From: a bacterium
Lineage (GTDB): Bacteria; Planctomycetota; SZUA-567
Assembly: GCA_003245715.1 (NCBI GenBank)
Contig: QKCJ01000046.1
Span: 1-37,265, forward strand
DNA length: 37,265 nt
Reading direction: 5' to 3'
In this document: piece after piece, positions 16,324 through 24,835 of the stretch
Layout of the letters: each line of letters begins with the position of its first letter
How positions within the stretch are numbered: the stretch's first letter is position 1
The notes under the pieces: generated by a model
The model's input: the letters and a program-made list of their open reading frames with translations, nothing else
Told to the model about the DNA's origin: nothing
Database searches by the model: none
Program-made: the position numbers and the translations under genes

Positions 16324-18033
16324 TTACTGTGTCACCCTCCGGACTTCCTGCGGCGTGGTAACGCCCTCAAGCAACGCCTGCCAGCCAGCTTCACGCAGCG
16401 TCCGCATACCATGCGCGCGCGCAAGCTTCCTGATCGGTGACGCCTCAGAGGTCGTCTGAATAAGCTCGCAGATCGCCTCATCCATAACCATCAATTCATA
16501 CAAGCCCTGCCGTCCGCGGTAACCAAAGCCGCCACACTTCTCGCAGCCCTTTCCATGATAGAAAGTATATTCCTTCGTGGAATCAGCCTCGGGAAAATCC
16601 TTAAGCGTCGAACCACTGACGATAACCGGCTGCTTGCAGTCAGGGCAGGTGCGCCGGCATAACCGTTGCGCAAGTATCCCCGTAACAGACGCGGCAATCA
16701 GATAATTCTCGACATTGATATCAACCATTCGTGCAATGCTGCTTGGCGCGTCATTGGTATGAAGCGTGCTGAAAACAAGGTGCCCCGTAAGTGACGCCTG
16801 AATCGCGACTGTCGCTGTTTCATTGTCGCGGATTTCACCGACCATGATAATATCCGGGTCTTGCCGCACAATTGAGCGCAGGCCGCTGGCAAAGGTCATG
16901 CCGACTGCCGGATTCATCTGTATCTGATTAATACCGGTAAGGCGGATTTCAACGGGGTCTTCAATAGTAATAATCTTGACCTCTTCACGGTTGAGGTGGC
17001 GCAGAGCGGCGTGCAGGGTTGTCGTCTTGCCGCTACCGGTCGGGCCTGTAACCAGAACAAAACCCTGCGGGCGCTCGATGACTTCAAGAAAGCGGTCATT
17101 CTCAAGCTTGGGCATGCCAAGAGAGGCAAATTCAAGATCAACCGCGGCGTTAGTAAGAAGTCGCATCACCACATTCTCGCCGTTAATCGTCGGGGTCGTC
17201 GCTACACGCAGGTCGATATCAGTGCCGTGAATATGCAGCTTGATGCGCCCATCCTGCGGAATGCGTCTTTCAGCAATATCAAGCTTGGCCAACAATTTCA
17301 GACGTGACACCATCGCCGCGTGGTATTTATTTTCAAGTGTCTGCGCGTCATGCAGCACACCGTCAACCCGGTAGCGCACCCGCAGGACATTATCAAAATT
17401 CTCAACATGAATATCAGACGCGCCAATATCAACCGCGCGCTCAAAGATAAGATTAACCATGCGCACAATCGGCGCTTCTGTCGCAATATCACGCAGATGT
17501 TCGGCGACCTCATCATCACCACTGCCAATACGCGCGTCAGTATCAGTGATCTGCTCGATAAAGCCCTGCAGCTCAGTCAGGCAGTCTTCCATATCATCGG
17601 TATTAATCAGATAAAACGGCAGCCCGGCGCCAAAAGCCATCCGCAGCGCACTCACCGCCCCCGGATCGTAGGGATTGTCCGAAACAATAATTTCAGGTTT
17701 GTATTCTTCATCAATTGAAGCGTTCTCCCCCGCGAGCATACAGATGCGGTGCTCGACCATAAACGCGCTCGGCATCGACTCACCGATGAATATCCGCATG
17801 GCCGGGCGCGACCCTGAATAGATCTGCTCTCCAGACTGCTCAGAGAGAACCGTCAGAAGCTGCTTGGAGGTAATGGCTTTATCCGCCAGCAGTATCTGGC
17901 CGATGCGCTGGGCATGGACACTCAGCCTGTTCTGACCGGATGTCTTTCCCTGAGTGCGCAACGCCTGCGAAATATCTTCACGGTTGATGTACTGATGCGC
18001 CAGCAGAATTTCCCCCAGTGGCTTATAAGTCAT
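16324..18033 (-). CDS. gspE: Type II secretion ATPase GspE
   Basis: This hexameric cytoplasmic ATPase powers pseudopilus assembly. Counting from the ATG at 18033 (569 residues), the motifs are Walker A G-P-T-G-S-G-K-T-T-T at about 330-339, the Asp box A-S-D-I-H-V-E at about 205-211, the Walker B region D-P-D-I-I-M-V-G-E at about 392-400 and the His box S-T-L-H-T-N-D at about 422-428. A tetracysteine zinc site is formed by C-P-D-C near 463-466 and C-E-K-C near 497-500. An N-terminal GspE/MshEN-type domain precedes these. I chose this ATG, with GGAG ten bases upstream; a GTG at 18066 would add 11 residues. It overlaps the end of gspD by 11 bases. Confidence 0.95.
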   Translation of the reverse strand: MTYKPLGEILLAHQYINREDISQALRTQGKTSGQNRLSVHAQRIGQILLADKAITSKQLLTVLSEQSGEQIYSGSRPAMRIFIGESMPSAFMVEHRICMLAGENASIDEEYKPEIIVSDNPYDPGAVSALRMAFGAGLPFYLINTDDMEDCLTELQGFIEQITDTDARIGSGDDEVAEHLRDIATEAPIVRMVNLIFERAVDIGASDIHVENFDNVLRVRYRVDGVLHDAQTLENKYHAAMVSRLKLLAKLDIAERRIPQDGRIKLHIHGTDIDLRVATTPTINGENVVMRLLTNAAVDLEFASLGMPKLENDRFLEVIERPQGFVLVTGPTGSGKTTTLHAALRHLNREEVKIITIEDPVEIRLTGINQIQMNPAVGMTFASGLRSIVRQDPDIIMVGEIRDNETATVAIQASLTGHLVFSTLHTNDAPSSIARMVDINVENYLIAASVTGILAQRLCRRTCPDCKQPVIVSGSTLKDFPEADSTKEYTFYHGKGCEKCGGFGYRGRQGLYELMVMDEAICELIQTTSEASPIRKLARAHGMRTLREAGWQALLEGVTTPQEVRRVTQ

Positions 18034-21000
18034 CAGAAAGTATCTCCGCTGAATTTTTATTCTCACCCAGGAAATTCATGCCAGGATAATTCCTCTTGTC
18101 ATCATTGCTCATAATGTTATCACGGTACGTCCTGGTTATGCAATCCGCCTGCTCACGGCTCTTGACAATCCGCGGGGTAAGGATAATAATAATCTCTTTG
18201 GTATAGTGTATTTTAGTCTGGTTGGAGGTGAAATACTTGACCACCGGAATCTTCTTAAGGAAAATTATACCGTTATCACTGTCAGACTTTCCGCGCTCGA
18301 TAAGCCCGCCCAGAACCAGCGTCTGGTTGTCAGCAATCTGAAACTCCGACTCAACCTTGCGGGTATTGAAGATCGGCGCTTCGGGGGTGGCTTCATAACT
18401 TGCACGGTTAAGCGAATTCATCTCCTGCTTAAGCTCAAGGGTGACAATCCCGCCGTCATTGATATGTGGAGTAACCTCAAGCTTGATCTTCGCGTCACGG
18501 TAATTATAGGAGAACTCCGTCACACTGTCATTCATGGTTGTGGTCTTGATAGGAACTTCCTCACCAAATGAAACCGTTGCTGTCTTATCCTCGCGCGCCA
18601 GAACCGACGGCGATGAAATAACCTGCACCCGGTCGTCATTGTCCGCGACATTAAGCGCCGCCATCACCTGGTCACTGGCTTCAATCAGATAACTCAGACC
18701 GTCCTTGGCCAGAAAAATATCCGAGCCCGAGGGTATCGCATTCCAGTCCGAATCATAACGCTGCAGAAAGTCCTTGTTGTACCCGAAGCTGCCGGTAGAG
18801 TTAACCTTCTTTCCCTGCGGCGCCTTGAAAATCCATTCAATGCCATGCTTGGTCGTAGAATCAAGCGTAACCTCAACAACCGTTACCTCAATCAGAACCT
18901 GCTTGCGCTTGCCATCTAGATTTTTGATAAGTCGCTCGATATCACGGTGCGTACTCATCGTCGCGTTGACAACAACAGAGTTTGTATTGGTATCGGCAAG
19001 AATAACCGTCTCGGAAGCGCCGCTCACAGCTTGCTCTTCATCACCGCCAGCGCCATTGCCAGCAGGCACCGGCTGCGCGTCACCAGCCGCAGCATCTTCA
19101 GCACTGCCGCTTTCAGCCTTGCTCTGCTCCTTAAGATAATCCTCAAGGAGATTTTTCTCACCGGGGCGCGTACTGATCTGATATTCCTTCTTCTGCCGCT
19201 CGACCAGCCTGTAGACATCCCTGTACAGCCGGCTCAGAACCGCCGCGACGTTTTTTGCGTCTTCATACTGCAGATGATAAACCCTGCTGACACGCTTATC
19301 AAGGTTATCGGCATTATCAAGCTTCTCAACCCATTGTTCAATAACCGGCAGATCTTCAGGCTTGGCGTTACGAACCACCACCGAATTCATACGCGGGATA
19401 GGTACAAACTCTATCGGACGATAATTGGTACGCATATAATAGCGAAAAATATTCGACAACTCACGCGCCACATCCGCCGCTTCAGAGTGATGCAGAGGAA
19501 AGCTCTTGATAACCGATGACTGCTGGTCAAGAGACTCGATAACCTTGGCCACCTTGTCGTAATTCTCGGCTGTTGTAATAATCAGGATCTTCTGCTGCCC
19601 CCAGACATTATAGACCTTGGCCGGGTAATCAGTCATGCGGCTGAGCATCCAATGTACCATGCGCCCCTGAATATTCTTCAGGTTATACACGCCGATAACC
19701 GGTTCACTCGCCCGCAGCTTGGTTGTCATCTTGTCTTCGACAATCGCCGAACTCGCTGAAGTTCCAAATTCCCACACCCCATCACGCTCCGTACGCGAAA
19801 CCCCCATTGAGGCCAGAATCGCGTCAAAGGTCTTGAGCTTTTCTTCCTTGCTGGCATGCTCAAGGTCCGGCATGCGCAGGTTCAGGCGATAATGGTTGTT
19901 AAGCAGCGGCGCAATAATAAACGGCTTATCAAGCTCCGCACAGAAATACGCGATAACATCAGAGATATAGGAATTCTTGCCAGGAACCTTCGGCCGGTCG
20001 AGCTTGGCTATAGCCTGCCGTAGTCCCTCAACCGCTTCACGCGGAACCATCACAACCAGCTGGTTATTCTCCTTGATCTCCCCACCCTTGACCGGATGCG
20101 GATTGAGCATTCCCTTCAGGGTATTAAGCGCGGTACGGGCATTGATATTTTTCAGCTCAAAGGTCTCAACAACAAAATTATTTCCAAACCCAGAACCATT
20201 CATCCCCGGATAACTCTGCGAGAAAAACCAGATCCCGTCACGCTCAATACGCTGGATATTAAGCCCCGATAAAACCGCGTCAAAGAAATCCAGACGCTGT
20301 TTCTCGTCAGTAATACGGTTGATATCATCAAGATAAACACCCACACGAGCGCGGATATTAAGTGTAGGATCAATCACAAACTGCTGATTAAACTGCTTGC
20401 AGACGCGGCGGATAATCTGCTCGACATTAAGCATCCCGTCAACCGGATCAGGAACGTCAATCTCCTTGAGCATATTCAGGACATGCTTGTAATATGACGC
20501 AGTAGAAGCGATAATCAGGCTGTTGCTGTTCCCCATCGAGTACGCCTGCACAGGCTTGCTGTTGGAAAGGCGGTTAAGCAGCTTTACCGCGTCACTGGCC
20601 TTGATATTCTGAACTGTGGCAATACCGATAACCGGCTCAGCCTCATCCTTACTCTTGCTCGGGTCAGCCATCACCGACGCCTCACCGGTAAACGGGCGGA
20701 AAATCCAGACCTCACCACGCTTGACCCGCTGCACGCCACTCATATTCAGAATCGCATCAAGCAGCTTTTCCTTGTCTGCCATGCTCCAGCTGTCAAGATC
20801 ACCCACACGCACACTGATAAGCTTGTCGGTCTTGATATTCGGAGCAATCAGGTATTCCAGCTTGAGTTGCTGGGCCAGTATCTCAATACAGGATTTAAGC
20901 GAGATATTCTGCATACTGACGACCATTTTTTTCTTCTCGGGATCGTCATTGTCACTATCTTCAGAACGATGCCTACCGTTACCGGTAGCCTCACGCCCTT

Positions 21001-21364
21001 CCCGGCGCAATTCCCCGCCCCCCGGCCTGCGCCGGCGGCGATTATTATCCTTATCATTATTGTCAGCACCCGAACCGACAGCAGCATCAGGCTGGTTGGT
21101 CGGCTCATCGGCCTTACCGGCAGAGGACTGTTCTTGTGATATGGGGGAGGACTTCTGTGAATTCAGAAAATTAGGTTCTGCAGCCGGCAACTCAACATCA
21201 AGCCCGTAATCAGGCAAATTTACTTCATCAGTGCCGGTATTGGCCAACTCACCGGCAACCACCGAAAAACACAGTAAAGGATATGCTGCCAATAACCCGG
21301 CCAGAACAGCCGAATAACAGCTGCCAGCCCCCCCGGCTATAATCTTACGTATATATTCAGACAT
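18023..21364 (-). CDS. gspD: Type II secretion secretin GspD with triplicated N0-N1 module
   Basis: This is the outer-membrane channel of the system, 1113 residues against a usual length of about 650-750. A signal-like hydrophobic N-terminus (about 11-37) leads into a disordered Asn/Arg/Glu-rich linker to about 145. Three consecutive N0-N1 units follow at about 147-304, 309-457 and 463-614. Each has a secretin/TonB-short-N-like half ending in R-x-x-V/I-W-x-F and an N1-like half ending in a helix with V-x-x-x-I/L-x-x-L/I-D. Further N-type domains (about 616-684 and 692-815, the latter with a 65-residue acidic insert) precede the secretin domain (about 820-1066, with V-I-S-S-P-S-V-L and V-L-G-G-L-I). 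A small upstream promoter region and a 240-base gap separate it from gspC. Confidence 0.93.
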   Translation of the reverse strand: MSEYIRKIIAGGAGSCYSAVLAGLLAAYPLLCFSVVAGELANTGTDEVNLPDYGLDVELPAAEPNFLNSQKSSPISQEQSSAGKADEPTNQPDAAVGSGADNNDKDNNRRRRRPGGGELRREGREATGNGRHRSEDSDNDDPEKKKMVVSMQNISLKSCIEILAQQLKLEYLIAPNIKTDKLISVRVGDLDSWSMADKEKLLDAILNMSGVQRVKRGEVWIFRPFTGEASVMADPSKSKDEAEPVIGIATVQNIKASDAVKLLNRLSNSKPVQAYSMGNSNSLIIASTASYYKHVLNMLKEIDVPDPVDGMLNVEQIIRRVCKQFNQQFVIDPTLNIRARVGVYLDDINRITDEKQRLDFFDAVLSGLNIQRIERDGIWFFSQSYPGMNGSGFGNNFVVETFELKNINARTALNTLKGMLNPHPVKGGEIKENNQLVVMVPREAVEGLRQAIAKLDRPKVPGKNSYISDVIAYFCAELDKPFIIAPLLNNHYRLNLRMPDLEHASKEEKLKTFDAILASMGVSRTERDGVWEFGTSASSAIVEDKMTTKLRASEPVIGVYNLKNIQGRMVHWMLSRMTDYPAKVYNVWGQQKILIITTAENYDKVAKVIESLDQQSSVIKSFPLHHSEAADVARELSNIFRYYMRTNYRPIEFVPIPRMNSVVVRNAKPEDLPVIEQWVEKLDNADNLDKRVSRVYHLQYEDAKNVAAVLSRLYRDVYRLVERQKKEYQISTRPGEKNLLEDYLKEQSKAESGSAEDAAAGDAQPVPAGNGAGGDEEQAVSGASETVILADTNTNSVVVNATMSTHRDIERLIKNLDGKRKQVLIEVTVVEVTLDSTTKHGIEWIFKAPQGKKVNSTGSFGYNKDFLQRYDSDWNAIPSGSDIFLAKDGLSYLIEASDQVMAALNVADNDDRVQVISSPSVLAREDKTATVSFGEEVPIKTTTMNDSVTEFSYNYRDAKIKLEVTPHINDGGIVTLELKQEMNSLNRASYEATPEAPIFNTRKVESEFQIADNQTLVLGGLIERGKSDSDNGIIFLKKIPVVKYFTSNQTKIHYTKEIIIILTPRIVKSREQADCITRTYRDNIMSNDDKRNYPGMNFLGENKNSAEILSDDL

Positions 21365-21451
21365 TTATTTCGTTTTTCCGCAAAAGTGGCCAGCGACTTC
21401 AATAAAGCGACCAAACTATAAAATATTTTTACTATATTATTTTAAAAATTA

Positions 21452-21479
21452 AATATACCCCAAAAAACAACATAATCAA
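21452..21479 (-). promoter_or_regulatory. Candidate internal promoter for gspD-E-F
   Basis: On the minus strand TTGATT (21474-21479) and TATATT (21452-21457) are 16 bases apart, with expected transcription start about 80 bases before the gspD ATG. The surrounding 240 bases are very AT-rich and hold no gene. It could let the secretin and assembly ATPase genes be expressed separately from the pseudopilin genes. Confidence 0.45.
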
Positions 21480-21569
21480 TCATTGTTTATCAAGTAACAC
21501 CGGAAAAGCCAACAACCAAAACACATCAATTCCACAAATAATCAACATTCCATACAGGTAACAAACTAC

Positions 21570-21591
21570 GGCAACTGCAACAGCAGTCGCC
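21570..21591 (-). terminator. Hairpin after the gspC-like gene, possible weak terminator
   Basis: On the minus strand GGCGACTGC and GCAGTTGCC form a nine-base stem with one G-U pair and a TGTT loop, 13 bases after the gspC stop. Only a broken T-rich stretch (GTAGTTTGTT) follows. It may partly terminate the upstream transcript or protect its 3' end. Confidence 0.4.
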
Positions 21592-21604
21592 TTGTAAAAT
21601 TATT

Positions 21605-22192
21605 TTACTTCTTTTTGGAGTTCGACTTATTTCTGGAAGAACCGCCCCCTTTTGTCCTCGGGGAGCTGCGCCTATGTTCGGCAGGCTGGAAATTGACCGG
21701 ATAGGTCTCGGTTTTATCGGTGCGCAGATGCCGCACCTTCATGTAATCCGGCGTAATATCGACAATCTTCCAGTTTCTGAAGAACTGATAGATCTGAAAG
21801 AGCGGATCCTGGGTATTTTTCGCCAATTTCGGAAGTTCTGCTTCCTCACCCATTTCAACCAAAATATCCTTTTTAAGGTCGCGCGTTGTGGAAAGGATCA
21901 CCTTTTTACGGTTTCCAAAGACGATAACCCCCTTAACCACCAATTCTTTGAAGGAGTTATGCTCCGTACCTTCACGCGAAGGCACAAATAGATTGTTCAT
22001 GATAACCAGCCCGATATCCGGCGGAACGGGAACAAGCACAGGATTGGCGTCCGCCAGCAGTTTCAGCCTCTGCTCAGGTATATCAGGCGAGAGCGGGGTA
22101 AAGATAATCCGGATCAGAAGCCCGAGAAATGCCAGCGCGCAGGCTGCGGCCGCACCAATCATGATCCGCCTTGTCTTCTCTTTACGTGTCAT
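21605..22192 (-). CDS. GspC/PilP-like inner-membrane connector
   Basis: This 195-residue protein has one N-terminal membrane span (about 9-31). A periplasmic region follows, with a strand pattern F-K-E-L-V-V-K-G-V-I-V-F-G-N-R-K-K-V-I-L-S that resembles the homology region of GspC or the PilP fold, and then a basic Ser/Lys tail. GspC links the inner-membrane platform to the secretin N0 domain. Identity is based on position (between the M-like and D genes), topology and the HR-like pattern; direct sequence similarity is weak. No PDZ or coiled-coil domain follows the HR region, unlike classical GspC. Its ATG overlaps the stop of the M-like gene (ATGA). Confidence 0.65.
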   Translation of the reverse strand: MTRKEKTRRIMIGAAAACALAFLGLLIRIIFTPLSPDIPEQRLKLLADANPVLVPVPPDIGLVIMNNLFVPSREGTEHNSFKELVVKGVIVFGNRKKVILSTTRDLKKDILVEMGEEAELPKLAKNTQDPLFQIYQFFRNWKIVDITPDYMKVRHLRTDKTETYPVNFQPAEHRRSSPRTKGGGSSRNKSNSKKK

Positions 22193-22809
22193 CTCCTGCC
22201 CCTCTTTTTCTTCTTCGGAGTTTCCTGGAGCTTGGCTTCAAATACAACGCGGACATTCAGATCAGGATCAGGCATCTTTATGCCGCCATTGGGATTATCA
22301 ATGAATATGGCCGGGTCAACCCGGTTTGAGGGACGGCGGCGGGAAATTGCAAATTCGGTAATATAAAGATGCGGCCAGGAAGTTTCGATCCTGTCAAGCA
22401 GGGAAAGAACAGCGAAGTAATTCCCCCTGCCGCTGATGGTATAGGCGTAGCTGCCCTTATTCTTGCGCGAGGTCTTTGGTTTACTGAGATTGAGCTTCAT
22501 CTCCATGCTATGCTCTTTGACCATATCCTCGATATGACTGTTCATTTCTTCGGTATTATTGAAGAAGTAAAAGCCGGAATTTTTCGCGTCCTTCTCAAGG
22601 ATCTCGCCTTCCTTCTGGATTACCGGAAGATTGGTAATATTTTTTCTGGCGATGGTCAGTTCCTGAGTCAGCACCTCTTCATCAGAAACCGATTCATCAC
22701 CGTTTTTCATAGGTTTATAAAGCAGATAATAGCCGCCAACCAGCGCCACCACCAATCCCAGCAGCACCAGCATCCTCTTCTCACCTGAATTTCCGCTCAT
22801 ATCACTCAT
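22189..22809 (-). CDS. GspM/PilO-like inner-membrane protein
   Basis: This 206-residue protein has a short cytoplasmic end, one membrane span (about 13-30), a helical stretch and then a ferredoxin-like periplasmic region with S-G-R-G-N-Y-F-A-V-L-S-L-L-D-R-I-E, which is typical of PilO/GspM (the last strand-helix pair scans as G-x-Y-x-x-x-x-x-x-L-x-x-I/L-E). It ends in a basic tail. In the T2SS it pairs with GspL in the platform. It starts 12 bases after the GspL-like gene and overlaps the GspC-like gene by four bases. Confidence 0.7.
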   Translation of the reverse strand: MSDMSGNSGEKRMLVLLGLVVALVGGYYLLYKPMKNGDESVSDEEVLTQELTIARKNITNLPVIQKEGEILEKDAKNSGFYFFNNTEEMNSHIEDMVKEHSMEMKLNLSKPKTSRKNKGSYAYTISGRGNYFAVLSLLDRIETSWPHLYITEFAISRRRPSNRVDPAIFIDNPNGGIKMPDPDLNVRVVFEAKLQETPKKKKRGRR

Positions 22810-22820
22810 ACCGTCATACC

Positions 22821-24815
22821 TTAGTTATTGCTTACCGGCCAGCCCAGATCATCCGGGTCAGGTTTATCGTCTTTGCCTGCTTTATCCTTGGCAGCACCAT
22901 TCTCAGGTTTCACCTCAGGCGCAGCACCCTGCCCCCCAGAACCTCCACCAGCCCCCCGGCTACCAACCTCCGGAGTCGGCGTCTGATTACTCATATAATC
23001 CTCAAACATCTTGCTGACTATATCCCGGAATATCTCATCAACCTCTTCCCGCGTCAGAGCTTCCTGACTGGCAGCTTTTTTATCCTGATTCTCAGCAGAC
23101 TCATCGTCATCATCCGCCTCATTATTAACAGCTTTGGCAGCAGTCGCAGCAGCCGGCTCTTTAACCTCAGAGTCAGCACCGGAAACCGCCGGAGCAGCCT
23201 GAGGGACTTCCGGTTTCTCAATCTCAGCGTTCTCAGAATTATCTTCATCATCAGACCTGATATTGCGGACCCTGCTCTTCTTTTTGTCCTTATCGAGAAA
23301 ATGGTCCGGCGGCAGCATTGAGCTTGGCGGATTGGCCGTCAGTGCCTTTTCGGCAATAAGCTGATCGTAGGCTATCGGCTTGAGGGCAAGATCCCAGTCA
23401 AAGATGTAATACTCGAAGAATTTATTGCGGATTTTAGGCGGCAGGAGCTTGGTATTGTCAATAAAATCTGCGCTTGCCACCAACTCTTCAAGAGACTCGA
23501 TATCCATTGAATAACCAGAGATTTTGATCTCATTCTTGTCAACATTCACAGAAACCCTGATAAGAAACGTATGCTCTGGAAACAGATCGGAAAGCCTCTG
23601 CAGAAAACGTAGCGCTGAAAAATTTTTCGCCGCCAGATCACGCGTGCGCTTTATTAGCAGCCTCCGCGCACCGTTCTGTGCCTGGAGCTTACTTACCGTA
23701 CTTATCTGCGGAGCCAGCTCTTCAAGCTCGGATTTGAGATTAGAGACCCGCAGCCACTGGGCAAAAAAACCGTAACCGATCAGCAGCGCCAGCAGGCAGA
23801 ACAATACCCCGCCAAGACCGGCAATTATTTTGGTGCTGCGCTTTAGCCGCAGCTTCTTGTCGTCTTTCTCCCACAGGTTCAGACTCTCAGGGCGAAACGC
23901 CAGTGCCGCAACCAACAATGGAAGATATCCCTTCTCAACATCAAGCCCTTCAGGAAATTTTGCACACAGCTCGTCAAAAGGCAGTGGCTCAACACCAAAA
24001 GCCGTCGCCAGACCTGAACGCAGTTCTCGTGGCGAATTCTTAAGATCTGCTATCAGTACCCGCCCAACCCCGCCAACGCCAAGAAGAACCCGGTGACGCG
24101 CAGCAAGCTTCCTCGCCTCTGCAACCACATTTTCAAAATCCACGGCAACTTCAGAAGAAAGGCACACCCCCTCAACCAGTACTTTGTCAAGATAAAGAGA
24201 AACAAGACACTCGCCACTCTCACCAGACAGCAGCAGCAGGGTCGCGACCTTGTCATCCAGCCCCCGCCCAAGCAGCATTGGCAGAGTGCAGACATAATCA
24301 GGATTAAACTGCGTTGCAGCAAATGGGGCAAGCACCCCTTCAAGATCATCGCGTTTTATCGCGCAGGCACTGACCACAAAAAATCCGTCGCCGGACTTCT
24401 CGTCATCATCCCCGCTCAGAGCCTCATCATCATCAGCTACCGGCTCATTGGCAATAGACTCTTCACTGGCCGGGCTGTCCCAGCCAATGCAAAGCTGGTC
24501 AAAAGAAAGGGGGAAATGTTTGCGCAGTTCAAGCGAGACCACATCAGAAAGATTAGCCGCCGCAATCGCCGGAAGCGAAAAACTCTGCTGCACAGATAAA
24601 GAAACATCAGGACAGTAAATAACATCCTGCGGCATGAAATCCTCATGCGTCATCAGCTCCTGCAGCTTACGGGCAAGGTTCTGCTCGTCACAGTCAAAGA
24701 CCGTGCTGAAGACCACCCGCTGATTAAAGATACTCTGCTCAATAGCCAGCGCCCTGATGCCGCCAGGCTCATGCGAGAGTATCAGTAAAGAACTGTTAAA
24801 AACCTTTTTCTGCAA
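22821..24815 (-). CDS. GspL-like protein (PilM- and PilN-like halves fused)
   Basis: This 664-residue protein starts with an actin-like PilM/GspL cytoplasmic region (about 1-315). A membrane span (about 328-350) and a PilN-like periplasmic region (about 355-475, with L-R-F-L-Q-R-L-S-D-L-F-P-E) follow. A low-complexity tail of about 170 residues, rich in Ala/Glu/Asp/Pro and then Gly, completes it. This matches the GspL layout, but the long tail and an acidic loop in the cytoplasmic domain (about 126-144) are additions. GspL recruits the GspE ATPase to the membrane. The start codon is TTG at 24815, supported by AAAGGA six bases upstream; the next ATG would remove part of the domain. It follows gspK by 20 bases. 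Confidence 0.8.
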   Translation of the reverse strand: MQKKVFNSSLLILSHEPGGIRALAIEQSIFNQRVVFSTVFDCDEQNLARKLQELMTHEDFMPQDVIYCPDVSLSVQQSFSLPAIAAANLSDVVSLELRKHFPLSFDQLCIGWDSPASEESIANEPVADDDEALSGDDDEKSGDGFFVVSACAIKRDDLEGVLAPFAATQFNPDYVCTLPMLLGRGLDDKVATLLLLSGESGECLVSLYLDKVLVEGVCLSSEVAVDFENVVAEARKLAARHRVLLGVGGVGRVLIADLKNSPRELRSGLATAFGVEPLPFDELCAKFPEGLDVEKGYLPLLVAALAFRPESLNLWEKDDKKLRLKRSTKIIAGLGGVLFCLLALLIGYGFFAQWLRVSNLKSELEELAPQISTVSKLQAQNGARRLLIKRTRDLAAKNFSALRFLQRLSDLFPEHTFLIRVSVNVDKNEIKISGYSMDIESLEELVASADFIDNTKLLPPKIRNKFFEYYIFDWDLALKPIAYDQLIAEKALTANPPSSMLPPDHFLDKDKKKSRVRNIRSDDEDNSENAEIEKPEVPQAAPAVSGADSEVKEPAAATAAKAVNNEADDDDESAENQDKKAASQEALTREEVDEIFRDIVSKMFEDYMSNQTPTPEVGSRGAGGGSGGQGAAPEVKPENGAAKDKAGKDDKPDPDDLGWPVSNN

Positions 24816-24821
24816 TTGTGA

Positions 24822-24827
24822 TCCTTT
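24822..24827 (-). promoter_or_regulatory. Ribosome-binding site that fixes the TTG start of the GspL-like gene
   Basis: AAAGGA on the minus strand is followed by six bases and then TTG at 24815. No ATG or GTG lies at a suitable distance, so the rare start codon is the likely one. Confidence 0.7.
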
Positions 24828-24835
24828 GTTTATCT

